From the NCBI GenBank assembly GCA_001916715.1, contig MNSZ01000063.1, positions 15,732 through 79,731 of the forward strand: a stretch of 64,000 bases of DNA, given 5' to 3'. Shown here piece by piece: positions 32,409 through 41,115 of this stretch. Position 1 is the first letter of the stretch; every line of letters begins with the position of its first letter. Source of the stretch: Firmicutes bacterium CAG:24053_14. GTDB taxonomy: Bacteria > Bacillota > Clostridia > Oscillospirales > Oscillospiraceae. The notes under the pieces were generated by a model that had not been told where the DNA came from, did no database searches, and saw nothing but the letters and a program-made list of their open reading frames with translations. The position numbers were made by a program, and so were the translations under genes.

Positions 32409-33110
32409 ATGAAAATGAGCAGTATTGCAGAAAACGTAAAAAGCATAAAGCAGCGCGTTGCCGAGGCCGCCGTCAGAAGCGGCAGAGCGCCGGAGGATGT
32501 GCGCCTTTGCGCGGCAACGAAGATGAACGACGCTTCCCGCGTGCGCGAGGCGATAGCCGCCGGGGTAGATATCTGCGGCGAGAACCGCGTGCAGGAGCTG
32601 AGCGAGAAATTCGAGCAGGGCGCGTACGAGGGCTGTCCGCTGCATTTCATCGGACATTTGCAGAAAAATAAGGTAAAATACCTTGTGGGCAAGGTACAGC
32701 TTATCGAGTCGGTCGATTGCCTCGAGCTTCTCGAGACGATTGATAAGCGCGCAAAGTCGATGGGACTTGTGCAGGATGTGCTGCTGGAGGTGAACATCGG
32801 CGGCGAGGTAGCAAAAAGCGGCTTTGCGCCCGGTGAGCTTGCCGGGTGCCTGCCTCAGATGGGGCAATTTTCCTCGATTCGGGTGCGCGGATTGATGGCG
32901 ATACCCCCGATTTGCGAAAAAACGGAAGAAATTCGCCCATATTTTCGCGCAATGAAGCAGCTTTTTGTTGACAATGGAGCAAAAAAATACGATAATGTCT
33001 CTATGGACTTTTTGTCCATGGGCATGAGCGCGGATTTTGAGACCGCGATAGAGGAAGGCGCGAACATAGTCCGCGTAGGCACCGGCATCTTCGGGGCCAG
33101 ACATTACTAA
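32409..33110 (+). CDS. ylmE: YggS/YlmE family PLP homeostasis protein
   Basis: A fold-type III PLP-binding protein of 233 residues (PLPBP family), involved in vitamin B6 and amino-acid homeostasis. Seen: the PLP lysine in LCAATKMNDASRVREA, GENRVQEL, HFIGHLQKNKVKYL and the late FLSMGMSADFE and VRVGTGIFG. ATG at 32409 or 32415 are both possible; GGGA lies 7 nt before the second. Position just before sepF is typical of the Gram-positive division cluster. Confidence 0.93.
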   Translation: MKMSSIAENVKSIKQRVAEAAVRSGRAPEDVRLCAATKMNDASRVREAIAAGVDICGENRVQELSEKFEQGAYEGCPLHFIGHLQKNKVKYLVGKVQLIESVDCLELLETIDKRAKSMGLVQDVLLEVNIGGEVAKSGFAPGELAGCLPQMGQFSSIRVRGLMAIPPICEKTEEIRPYFRAMKQLFVDNGAKKYDNVSMDFLSMGMSADFETAIEEGANIVRVGTGIFGARHY

Positions 33111-33129
33111 GCGCAAAGGAGGATGTGCA

Positions 33130-33615
33130 ATGGCATGGTTAGATAACATTCGCAACGCTATGCACCCTTACGACGATGATTATATAGAAAACGAAGAGCG
33201 CGCCGCCGAGGATGAGTTTTCCCGGCAGGAGGACGATATCCCGGCAGACGAAAGCTTTGAGGATAAGCAGCCGCGCCCCGTGTTTTCGCGGCGCGAGCCG
33301 AAGCAGCAGCCGAGCTACAGTGCTCCGGCGCAGGAAAAGCAGAAGATGAAGCTCAAGTTCGTGCATCCCGAGCAGTTCGATGAGGCCGCCGAAATTGCCG
33401 ACAGTCTCCGCGCACATCAGGCGGTGCTCATGAATCTTGAGGCGACCGAGACGGACACGGCGCGCAGATTGCTCGACTTTTTGTCCGGCGCAGCCTATGC
33501 TCTGGGCGGCAGGGTCATGCGCGTTTCCGCGCAGGCGTATATAATCGCGCCGACCAATGTCGATCTCGTCGGCGATGCGGTCGCCGATTTTGAAAGCGCA
33601 GGGCTTTACTTTTAA
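33130..33615 (+). CDS. sepF: Cell division protein SepF
   Basis: SepF links FtsZ to the membrane. The 161-residue protein has an N-terminal amphipathic membrane-targeting helix (MAWLDNIRNAM), an acidic/Gln-rich linker, and the C-terminal dimerisation domain (QAVLMNLEATETDTARRLLD, FLSGAAYALGG). AAAGGAGG precedes the ATG, 19 bp after ylmE. Confidence 0.93.
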   Translation: MAWLDNIRNAMHPYDDDYIENEERAAEDEFSRQEDDIPADESFEDKQPRPVFSRREPKQQPSYSAPAQEKQKMKLKFVHPEQFDEAAEIADSLRAHQAVLMNLEATETDTARRLLDFLSGAAYALGGRVMRVSAQAYIIAPTNVDLVGDAVADFESAGLYF

Positions 33616-33643
33616 ACAAGTACTGAAAGGTGGATTTTAAGAT

Positions 33644-34225
33644 ATGACTACTCCTCAGGAGATCCGTGAAAAAAGCTTTGACAAGGCCAGAAGTATGTTC
33701 GGCGGTTACGATATGGCGACCATCGACGAATATCTCGAGGAACTTGCAAACGACTTTGAAGCACTGCAGAAGGAGAATGTTGTCCTCAAGAGCAAGATGA
33801 AGGTCCTTGTTGACAAGATCGAAGAATACCGCACCAACGAAAGTGCCCTCAATCAGGCAATTCTCTCGGCGCAGAAGCTCAGCGTTCAGATCGAAAACGA
33901 CGCAAGAACGCGCAGCGCGAACATCGTCGCGGAGGCCGAGGCCAAGGCCGCGGCACTGCTGGGCAATATCGACGACAGGATCGCCCAGGAGGAATCCCGT
34001 CTTCAGGCTGCCAAGCTCAGCTCGGCAAAATTCTTCGACAGCGCCCGTGAGCTGTGCCAGAAGCAGCTTCAGACGCTCGATACCATCATGAAGGCCGCAA
34101 ACCCCGAAGCGCTCAAGACCGAGGCCATACGAATACCGAAGGAGCAGCCCGCTCCCGTTTCCGAACCCACTCCCGCGGATTCCGGCAACACTCAGGTATT
34201 CAACTTTATAAAAGACGAGATCTGA
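33644..34225 (+). CDS. DivIVA domain-containing protein
   Basis: A 193-residue protein with an N-terminal DivIVA-like region (EIREKSFDKARSMFGGYDMATIDEYLEELANDFE) and a long coiled coil (~50-150), ending in a Pro/Ser linker. DivIVA proteins recognise curved membrane at poles and septa; members next to sepF direct division or wall growth. Whether this one marks poles or septa is not visible. GAAAGGTGG precedes the ATG. Confidence 0.9.
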   Translation: MTTPQEIREKSFDKARSMFGGYDMATIDEYLEELANDFEALQKENVVLKSKMKVLVDKIEEYRTNESALNQAILSAQKLSVQIENDARTRSANIVAEAEAKAAALLGNIDDRIAQEESRLQAAKLSSAKFFDSARELCQKQLQTLDTIMKAANPEALKTEAIRIPKEQPAPVSEPTPADSGNTQVFNFIKDEI

Positions 34226-34270
34226 GTTTTTGCCGAAGCAGACGCTTCGGCTATCGGTATTTGGTGAGTT

Positions 34271-34304
34271 AAAGGCGTGCGGAAACAACTGCGCGCCTTT
34301 TTTT
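34271..34304 (+). terminator. Rho-independent terminator after divIVA
   Basis: AAAGGCGTGC / GCGCGCCTTT (one G-T pair) with a 10-nt loop, then TTTT. A second hairpin without T-tract (GCCGAAGC / GCTTCGGC, 34232-34251) precedes it. Together they close the hfq-divIVA cluster. Confidence 0.85.
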
Positions 34305-34324
34305 GTTTTTCCGCAGGAAAAACA

Positions 34325-34619
34325 AAAAAATTAATAGTGAATAATGAACGATGAATAATTTAGGTATTCGCCCGGAGGGCGAATGAAATTTAAATCCGTG
34401 CGCTTGCGCACATTGGCTATCAGCTAACTGCTATCAGCTGTCAGCTTGCGGCGAAGCCGCCCGGTTTCCACCGTTGTTTCGACACCGGGATACCGCAAAT
34501 TAAGTATAGGTAGGTGCAGTAATGCGCCAAAGAAACACCAAAAACTCGGTTTAGTCGGAATATCCGACACCGGGATACCAATATAAACGTATAGGTACAG
34601 ACTAAATTCGTAACTAAAA
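34325..34619. repeat. Mosaic intergenic repeat, cluster 5 (divIVA/ileS)
   Basis: Begins with an AATAGTGAATAATGAACG run, then CGCCCGGAGGGCG, an AGCTAACTGCTATCAGCTG cassette, and two CCGGGATACC cores. The right end ATTCGTAACTAAAAA directly abuts TGGAGG, the ileS ribosome-binding site. No separate T-box leader is evident for ileS. Confidence 0.7.
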
Positions 34620-34634
34620 ATGGAGGATAAATTT

Positions 34635-37433
34635 ATGGCACAGAAGTATGACGCAACACTCAATCTCCCCAAGACCGAGTTCCCGATGCGTGCGGGTCTG
34701 CCCAAGCGCGAGCCGGAGATGCTCAAGCACTGGGAGGAGATGGACATCTACAACGAGATGCTTAAAAAGAACGAGGGCAAGCCCCTGTTCAACCTTCACG
34801 ACGGCCCTCCGTTCTCCAACGGTGCTCTGCACATGGGTCACGCGCTGAACAAATCCATCAAAGACTTCATCACGCGCACCTACGCAATGCGCGGCTACTA
34901 TACGCCGTACATCCCCGGCTGGGATAACCACGGCATGCCCATCGAGTCTGCCATCATCAAGGAGCAGAAGCTCAACCACAAGGCAATGAGCATCGCCGAC
35001 TTCCGCTCGGCCTGCCACGCCTACGCCGACCACTACATCGACGTGCAGCGCGAGGGCTTCAAGCGCATGGGCGTCATCGGCGACTGGGAGCACCCGTACA
35101 AGACCATGGATCCCGGCTTCGAGGCCATGGAAACGCGCGTGTTCGGCAAGATGTATAAAAACGGCCACATCTACAAGGGTCTCAAGCCCGTTTACTGGTG
35201 CGCCCACGACGAGACCGCACTGGCCGAGGCCGAGATCGAATACAAGGACGATCCCTGCACGACCGTGTATGTCAAGTTCCCCATGCACGACGATCTTGGC
35301 AAGCTCGGCAATATCGACAAATCCAAGCTCTTCTTCGTCATCTGGACGACGACTATCTGGACTCTGCCCGGCAACCTTGCGATCGCACTGCACCCGTCGG
35401 AGAGCTACGTCATCGTAAAGGCTCCCAACGGCGAGATGTACATCATGGCCGAGGCTCTGACCAAGAAGGTCATGGGTCTGGGCGGCTTCGAGGACTATGA
35501 GATCATCGACCGCCACGAGGGCGCGTTCTTCGAGAACATGCTCGCAGACCACCCCTTCCTGCCCAAGACCAGCCGCCTTGTTCTGGCCGACTACGTCACC
35601 ATGGACTCCGGCACCGGCTGCGTCCACACCGCTCCCGGCTTCGGCGCGGATGACTACGTCACCTGCAAGCGCTACGGCATGGACATGGTCGTTCCCGTTG
35701 ACGATCAGGGCAAGCACACCGAATATGCCGGCAAGTACGCCGGAATGGGCACCGACGAAAGTAACCCCGTCATCCTCAAAGACATGAAGGAAAGCGGCAT
35801 GCTCTTCGCGTCCGAGGAAATCATCCACAGCTATCCGCACTGCTGGAGATGCAAGCACCCGATCATCTTCCGCGCAACTCCGCAGTGGTTCTGCTCGGTC
35901 GATTCTTTCAAGGACGAAGCCACCGGCGCATGCGAGGACGTGCGCTGGGTCCCGGCATGGGGCAAGGACAGAATGAGAAGCATGATCCTTGAGCGCACCG
36001 ACTGGTGCATCTCGCGCCAGCGCCGCTGGGGTCTGCCCATCCCCGTTTTCTACTGCGACGACTGCTCAAAGCCCGTCTGCACCGACGAGAGCATCGAGTC
36101 CGTCGCCAAGATCTATGAAACCGAAGGCTCGAACGCATGGTTCGAGCGCGAAGCGGCCGAGCTTCTGCCCGAGGGCTTCACCTGCCCCCACTGCGGCGGC
36201 AAGCACTTCACCAAAGAGACCGACACCCTCGACGGCTGGTTCGACTCCGGCTCGACCCATTACGCCGCTATGGAGCGCGATCAGGGCTTCTGGCCTGCAA
36301 CGATGTACATCGAGGGTCTTGACCAGTATCGCGGCTGGTTCCAGTCCTCGCTGCTGGTAGCAGTCGGCGCACTCGGCCGCGGCGCACCGTTCAAAGAATG
36401 CGTCACCCACGGCTGGACGGTCGACGGCGAAGGCAGAGCAATGCACAAGTCCCTCGGCAACGGCATGGATCCGGCCGAGATCTTCAACAAATACGGCGCC
36501 GACCTCCTGCGCCTGTGGGCAGGCTCGTCGGATTACCACGTTGATGTCCGCTGCTCGGACGAGATCTTCAAGCAGCTCAGCCAGAATTACCTCAAGTTCC
36601 GCAACACTGCGCGCTACTGCCTCGGCAACCTCGACGGCTTCGACGCAAACGACCTTGTTAAGCCCGAGGATATGCTCGAGCTGGATAAGTGGGCGCTGAC
36701 CCGCCTCAACAAGCTCATCGAGAAGGCCTTCGCCGCATACGACGAGTACGAGTTCCACGTCGTTTCCCACCTCATCAACGACTTCTGCGTCGTCGAGCTT
36801 TCAAACTTCTACCTCGATATCATCAAGGACAGACTCTATTGCTCCGGCAAGAACAGCCTCGAGCGCCGCAGCGCCCAGACCGCGCTGTTCCTGATCCTCG
36901 ACACCCTGACCAAGATGTTCGCGCCCATCCTCGCATTCACCTGCGATGAGATCTGGCTGTCAATGCCCCACCGCAGCTCAGACGATGCGCGCAACGTCGT
37001 GCTCAACGAGATGAACAAGCCCTTTGCCGAGTACGCGCTCGACGATGCCGAGATGGCAAAGTGGGATGCGCTGATCTCCGTCAGAAACGACGTCAACGGC
37101 GTCCTCGAAAAGGCGCGCGCGGATAAGCGCATCGGCAAGCCCCTCGAGGCTTCCGTCACCCTGCGCGCTTCAGGCGAGAGCAAGGCAGTGCTCGATAAGA
37201 TCTCCGATATGGATCTTAAGGAGCTGCTGATCGTCTCCGAGTGCCTGATCGCAGAGGACGATGCCGCCGACGCAGACGCCGTCACCGCCGCCGGCTCGTA
37301 CAATCCGGGTCTGACCGTCTCCGTCAAGGAGGCCGAAGGCACCAAGTGCCCGCGCTGCTGGATGCACTCCAAGGACGCCGACCCCGAAACCGGACTCTGC
37401 CCCCGCTGCAAAGGAGTTTTAGAGGCGAATTGA
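34635..37433 (+). CDS. ileS: Isoleucyl-tRNA synthetase
   Basis: Charges tRNA-Ile and edits misactivated valine. Seen: the HIGH variant HMGH in FSNGALHMGHALNK (~60), CP1 editing domain (~190-380), WCISRQRRWG, the KMSKS variant AMHKSLGN (~595), the anticodon-binding domain and a C-terminal zinc-binding pair CPRCW ... CPRC. An ATG at 34620 lies upstream of GGAGG; ATG at 34635 has GGAGG 9 nt before it and is preferred. The final residues L-E-A-N-stop come from the mosaic repeat end beginning at 37417. No T-box was seen upstream. Confidence 0.96.
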   Translation: MAQKYDATLNLPKTEFPMRAGLPKREPEMLKHWEEMDIYNEMLKKNEGKPLFNLHDGPPFSNGALHMGHALNKSIKDFITRTYAMRGYYTPYIPGWDNHGMPIESAIIKEQKLNHKAMSIADFRSACHAYADHYIDVQREGFKRMGVIGDWEHPYKTMDPGFEAMETRVFGKMYKNGHIYKGLKPVYWCAHDETALAEAEIEYKDDPCTTVYVKFPMHDDLGKLGNIDKSKLFFVIWTTTIWTLPGNLAIALHPSESYVIVKAPNGEMYIMAEALTKKVMGLGGFEDYEIIDRHEGAFFENMLADHPFLPKTSRLVLADYVTMDSGTGCVHTAPGFGADDYVTCKRYGMDMVVPVDDQGKHTEYAGKYAGMGTDESNPVILKDMKESGMLFASEEIIHSYPHCWRCKHPIIFRATPQWFCSVDSFKDEATGACEDVRWVPAWGKDRMRSMILERTDWCISRQRRWGLPIPVFYCDDCSKPVCTDESIESVAKIYETEGSNAWFEREAAELLPEGFTCPHCGGKHFTKETDTLDGWFDSGSTHYAAMERDQGFWPATMYIEGLDQYRGWFQSSLLVAVGALGRGAPFKECVTHGWTVDGEGRAMHKSLGNGMDPAEIFNKYGADLLRLWAGSSDYHVDVRCSDEIFKQLSQNYLKFRNTARYCLGNLDGFDANDLVKPEDMLELDKWALTRLNKLIEKAFAAYDEYEFHVVSHLINDFCVVELSNFYLDIIKDRLYCSGKNSLERRSAQTALFLILDTLTKMFAPILAFTCDEIWLSMPHRSSDDARNVVLNEMNKPFAEYALDDAEMAKWDALISVRNDVNGVLEKARADKRIGKPLEASVTLRASGESKAVLDKISDMDLKELLIVSECLIAEDDAADADAVTAAGSYNPGLTVSVKEAEGTKCPRCWMHSKDADPETGLCPRCKGVLEAN

Positions 37434-37999
37434 GGCTGCTACGGATACGCATATTGCGGTATCCCGGTGTCGAGGTTGCGGTGGAAACCGTGGTTGCCTC
37501 GCGTAACGCAAGTGCGGCGCTGAACTTTCCGGTCGCCCGGTGTCGAGGTTGCGGAGGAAATCGTGGCTGCCTCGCGTAACGCAAGTGCGGTAATAAATTC
37601 CGCGCGCCCGATTCAAAACCTCAGCAAAAACAATAACTGCATCGTACTACAACAAAGTACGATGCAGTTTTTTTAGTGGCGCATTGGGGCACCTACCAAT
37701 ACATATATCTCTGGTGTCCCGGTTCGGGACAATGGTGGAAACCGTAGCTGCTACGCAACCCGGTAGTGCGGTGCTAAGTTTTGCACAGCCCCCCATTGGC
37801 TCCCCTGTCAAGGGGAGCAGGCAGCTTTGCTGCCGAGGGGTTGACAGCTATTAACTAACAGCTATTAGCTCTCCGCTGCGGCCAACAGCCGCTCGTAGGG
37901 AACAGGCTTGCCTGTTCCGCTGTGATGGTTTTGCCTGAACTCTCCGGTCGGGATGCTGCAACTACCGTATCGGTAGCAGCGTCAATTCGCCACTACAAA
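37417..37999. repeat. Mosaic intergenic repeat, cluster 6 (ileS/ferredoxin)
   Basis: The left end TTTTAGAGGCGAATTGA contains the ileS stop; the right end AATTCGCCACTACAAAAA contains the ferredoxin stop on the other strand. In between: two CCGG cores, the terminator hairpin at 37636-37674, a new end at ~37669 (TTTTTTTAGTGGCG), the CCCCTGTCAAGGGGAGCAGG cassette (~37803), an AGCTATTAACTAACAGC run and AACAGGCTTGCCTGTTCC (~37901). Confidence 0.8.
37636..37674 (+). terminator. Mobile terminator hairpin, orientation 1
   Basis: ACTGCATCGTACT / AGTACGATGCAGT, a perfect 13-bp stem with 7-nt loop ACAACAA and seven T's. A copy at 52640-52679 has the same stem but loop TTGTTGT, the exact reverse complement. 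It probably terminates ileS transcription. Confidence 0.85.
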
Positions 38000-38626
38000 A
38001 ACGCGGAGGGGGATCTTTTTGCCGGTGGCGGCGATGGCGCGCTGAAGGGCGTGCTCAAGTCCGCCGCAGCAGGGCACCTGCATGCGCGTGAGGGTGACGG
38101 ACTTGATATCGTTTGCGGCAAGGATCTCGCCGAGCTTCTCGGCATAATCGACGGGGTCGAGCTTCGGGCAGCCGATGAGCGTAACGCGGCCCTTCATGAA
38201 ATCGGCGTGGAAGCTGCCGCAGGCATAGGCGCTGCAATCGGCAGCAACGAGCAGATCCGCGCCGTCAAAATACGCGGCCTTGACCGGCGCGAGACGGAGC
38301 TGCACGGGCCAGTTGCGAAGCTGCGACGCATCTCCGGACTCAACGCCGTGCGGCGCAGAGCCGGGGCAGCCGGAAGCAGCCTGCTTTTTCGCGCTCTGCG
38401 CGGCCTTGACCGCCGCCTCGTCATATGCCGCGGCCTCGCGCTCGATGAAGCTTATCGCGCCTGTCGGGCAATTGGGCAGGCAGTCGCCCAGACCATCGCA
38501 GTAATCATCGCGCATGAGCCGGGCCTTGCCGTCAACAAGCCCTATCGCGCCCTCGTGGCATGCGTGGACGCACTTTCCGCAGCCGTTGCACTTTTCCTCG
38601 TCTATCTGAATAACTCTTCGTATCAT
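37982..38626 (-). CDS. 4Fe-4S dicluster ferredoxin-type protein
   Basis: A ~214-residue cytoplasmic protein with an N-terminal ferredoxin domain carrying one canonical cluster motif (CNGCGKCVHAC) and a second (CDGLGDCLPNCP, with altered spacing), then a C-terminal region with further cysteines (DCSAYACG, IGCPKLD, QVPCCGG). Similar proteins are annotated only as 4Fe-4S binding. TTG at 38641 and ATG at 38632 are in frame; ATG at 38626 (MIRRVIQIDEEKC) has GGAGG 8 nt upstream and is chosen. Its last residues F-V-V-A-N-stop lie in the mosaic repeat end. Confidence 0.85.
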   Translation of the reverse strand: MIRRVIQIDEEKCNGCGKCVHACHEGAIGLVDGKARLMRDDYCDGLGDCLPNCPTGAISFIEREAAAYDEAAVKAAQSAKKQAASGCPGSAPHGVESGDASQLRNWPVQLRLAPVKAAYFDGADLLVAADCSAYACGSFHADFMKGRVTLIGCPKLDPVDYAEKLGEILAANDIKSVTLTRMQVPCCGGLEHALQRAIAATGKKIPLRVFVVAN

Positions 38627-38683
38627 TTGCATTGCCTCCAATTAATTTTCACTTTGCAGCACTATGATATACCCGGCGTAAAA

Positions 38684-38713
38684 TTAGCCGTGTAGCACCT
38701 GCTACACGGCTAA
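38684..38713 (-). terminator. Terminator after the LOG-family gene
   Basis: TTAGCCGTGTAGC / GCTACACGGCTAA, a perfect 13-bp stem with a 4-nt loop. On the minus strand it is followed by TTTTAC and lies just after the LOG gene stop. Confidence 0.75.
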
Positions 38714-38716
38714 AAT

Positions 38717-39298
38717 TTACTTATTATAATCCTCGAGCCTGCGGATGCTGCCCTTCCGGGGAACATAGCCGGCCAGATATTCCATCGCCTGCTCGGGCGT
38801 GCCGGCCACGAAATACAGCTCCAGGCAGTTTTTCGACATAAATCGACGCTCGGCAAGCTCTTCGAGCATGCGCAGCATCGCGTCGAACGCGCCGAGGGTG
38901 TTTAGCAGGACAATGGCGCGGTCGTCCCGGCCAAGCTGCTTGAGCGTGAGGATCTCGAAAAATTCCTCGAGCGTACCGATGCCGCCGGGCAGGACGATGC
39001 ATGCGTCGGACTCCTCCTGCATGCGCTGCTTGCGCTCGCGCATGGTTTCGGTGAATATCATGCGGCTGCACTTGTCGTACAGTATGCCCGGCTCATCGAA
39101 AAATCGCGGCGCTATGCCGACGACGTCTCCGCCCGCCGCGCTCACTCCGCGCGCGCACGCGCCCATGAGTCCCTCCGCGCCGCCGCCGAAAACGATGCTG
39201 TCGCCGTTTTCGCCGATCAGCCGGCCTACGGCCTCGGCCTCGGCGTAGTAACGTGCGTCCAGCTCACGGCCGGACGCGCCGAAAATGCAGATCCTCAT
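38717..39298 (-). CDS. LOG family protein (TIGR00730, nucleotide 5'-phosphoribohydrolase-like)
   Basis: A Rossmann-fold protein of 193 residues carrying the LOG signature PGGIGTLEEFFE (~103-114). Relatives cleave cytokinin-type or other nucleoside 5'-monophosphates to base and ribose phosphate; the bacterial role is often nucleotide salvage. FGGGAEGLMGA near residue 40 also fits. Its ATG overlaps the MFS transporter stop (TGATG), so the two are translationally coupled. Confidence 0.88.
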   Translation of the reverse strand: MRICIFGASGRELDARYYAEAEAVGRLIGENGDSIVFGGGAEGLMGACARGVSAAGGDVVGIAPRFFDEPGILYDKCSRMIFTETMRERKQRMQEESDACIVLPGGIGTLEEFFEILTLKQLGRDDRAIVLLNTLGAFDAMLRMLEELAERRFMSKNCLELYFVAGTPEQAMEYLAGYVPRKGSIRRLEDYNK

Positions 39299-40632
39299 CA
39301 GTCGTCCAGATCCTCAAAAGCGTCAAGGCCGCGCTTGGCCTCGGGCTTGTTGTCGCCGTGCTTTACGAAGATCATCGTCACAAAGCTGAGCGCGACGAAC
39401 AGCGCGGCATAGGGGAACAGCACCGTGTAGCTTATATGGCGCATCAGCGAGCCTGCGACGATCGGGGTCACGACCTGCGCGACCATCGAGAAGGTGTAGT
39501 AATAGCCGGTGAATTTGCCGATATCCGAGCCGCGGCACATCTCAACGACCATGGGCAGGGAGTTTACGTTTATCGCCGCCCATGCAAGGCCGACGAGCGC
39601 GAACACGATGAACATCACGACGTTTATCTCGCTGTAGGCCGTCGTCAGGAAGTAGCCCAGGCCGAAGCAGACCGCCAGCAGGATGATGCCGGCCATGATC
39701 GTGCGCTTTCTGCCGACCTTGGACGCGATAACGCCGATGGGGATATAGCTGATAACGGCGCCGCCGGTCGCGATCAGCAGGCAGGTCGATGCGCCGCCCA
39801 GCGCCTGACCCATGACCTGGCTGACGTAGGTCGTGAACCACGTTTCGACCGCGTTATAGCCGAGAAACCACAGGCTGATCGACGAAAGGAGGAATATGAG
39901 GCTCTTCTTTACGGGCTTGGGCAGGGTCTCGCTGCCGCTGCCGTCGTCCTCGGCGAGGTTCCACTCGGGATGCTGCGCCTCGAGCTTCTGCTGCTCGGCG
40001 ACGAGCTTCGGCTCCTTGATCGTGAGAAACAGCACGGCGATGGCGACGAACATGATCGCGGAAACGACCATGAAAAGCGGCTGATAGTTGACGTGCGCAA
40101 GGCCTTCGACCTTGCTGTTGGGGTACATGACCGCGGCCACGCCGAGGTAGATAACGCCGCCGAGCGCGCCCATGAGGTTTATGATCGCGTTGCCCTTGCT
40201 GCGCAGGGGCTTGGGCGTAATATCCGGCATAAGCGCGACCGCCGGGGAGCGGTAGGTCCCCATTGCGACGAGCAGCAGGCCGAGAACGACCACGAACGAG
40301 ACGGTCTTGAAGGTGGTCGGCGCGGCGGCATAGCTGTTGTCGATAAGCGGCAGCAGGTTCATTAGTATGATCGCAAGGCCCGTGCCGAAAAGGATAAACG
40401 GCATGCGCTTGCCGATCTTGGTGTGCGTTTTGTCCGAGATCGCGCCGAACAGCGGCAGCAGAAACAGCGCAAGCACGTTGTCGGCCGCCATTATCGCGCC
40501 GGAATACGTCTCGTTGAGGTGGAATGTGTTGGTCAGTATAAGTGGAACGATGCTGTTGTACATCTGCCAGAACGCGCAGATGGACAGGAACGCAAAGCCC
40601 GTCAATATGGTGCGTTTGTTGTCAAGCTTCAT
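39298..40632 (-). CDS. MFS transporter (SLC45/GPH-like)
   Basis: A 444-residue permease with about twelve membrane segments and a charged central loop (~215-245). GAISDKTHTKIGKRMPFI between segments 2 and 3 is the major-facilitator cytoplasmic motif as found in sugar-cation symporters of the GPH/SLC45 type. Substrate unknown; neighbours give no sugar-use context. Upstream on the same strand is a mosaic repeat, so its promoter would lie within ~70 bp or in the repeat. Confidence 0.85.
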   Translation of the reverse strand: MKLDNKRTILTGFAFLSICAFWQMYNSIVPLILTNTFHLNETYSGAIMAADNVLALFLLPLFGAISDKTHTKIGKRMPFILFGTGLAIILMNLLPLIDNSYAAAPTTFKTVSFVVVLGLLLVAMGTYRSPAVALMPDITPKPLRSKGNAIINLMGALGGVIYLGVAAVMYPNSKVEGLAHVNYQPLFMVVSAIMFVAIAVLFLTIKEPKLVAEQQKLEAQHPEWNLAEDDGSGSETLPKPVKKSLIFLLSSISLWFLGYNAVETWFTTYVSQVMGQALGGASTCLLIATGGAVISYIPIGVIASKVGRKRTIMAGIILLAVCFGLGYFLTTAYSEINVVMFIVFALVGLAWAAINVNSLPMVVEMCRGSDIGKFTGYYYTFSMVAQVVTPIVAGSLMRHISYTVLFPYAALFVALSFVTMIFVKHGDNKPEAKRGLDAFEDLDD

Positions 40633-40699
40633 TTTCTCCGCTCACCCTCCGGGTTGGTTTTGCCACGATTATACCACACGCCTCCATATTTTGCACCTG

Positions 40700-40931
40700 T
40701 TTTTTAGAGGCGATTTGACGCAGTCACGGATACGTATATCTCTGGTTGCCCGGTGTCGAGGGTGCGGAGGAAACCGTAACTGCCGCGCGCTACGTTAGTG
40801 CGATGCTGAATTTTGCACCACACCTTGTAGGGGTGAGCATCGATCGCCCACATGCCACGGTTTTGCCGGAACCCACCGGTCGGGCTACCGCAATCACCGT
40901 ATCCGTAGGTGCGTCAATCCGCATCTGAACA
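40700..40931. repeat. Mosaic intergenic repeat, cluster 7 (MFS/DUF951)
   Basis: A single, simple unit: left end TTTTTTAGAGGCGATTTGAC, core CCCGGTGTCGAGGGTGCGGAG, a GAGCATCGATCGCCC cassette, and a right end GCGTCAATCCGCATCTGAAC that encodes the last residues of the DUF951 gene. Useful as a type example of a minimal element. Confidence 0.8.
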
Positions 40932-41105
40932 AATGGAGCGGATGTTTTTTTCAAATTTACTGCGCGGACCCATGACCTCGTGGCCGCAGCCGAGGCAGCG
41001 GAGCTTGAAGTCTGCGCCGACGCGCAGCACCTGCCAGCGCTTCTCGCCGCAGGGGTGCGCTTTTTTCATTGTCAGCACGTCGCCGACATGGATATCCATT
41101 GGCAT
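40914..41105 (-). CDS. DUF951 family protein
   Basis: A 63-residue basic protein: MPMDIHVGDVLTMKKAHPCG ... RVGADFKLRCLGCGHEVM ... KFEKNIRSIC. The pattern 'VGD.V.MKK.HPCG...W.V...GAD...C..C.....R..FE..IK' is that of DUF951, a short Firmicutes protein with conserved cysteines, possibly zinc- and nucleic-acid-binding; function unknown. ATG at 41105 chosen; a second ATG is at 41099. The C-terminal S-D-A-D-stop lies in the mosaic repeat end, replacing the natural tail. It starts 11 bp after rarA. Confidence 0.88.
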   Translation of the reverse strand: MPMDIHVGDVLTMKKAHPCGEKRWQVLRVGADFKLRCLGCGHEVMGPRSKFEKNIRSICSDAD

Positions 41106-41115
41106 GGTCAAAACC

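Noticed and set aside
34500..34634. T-box leader for ileS
   Set aside because: No T-box sequence, specifier stem or antiterminator/terminator pair was found; the region is mosaic repeat up to the ribosome-binding site.
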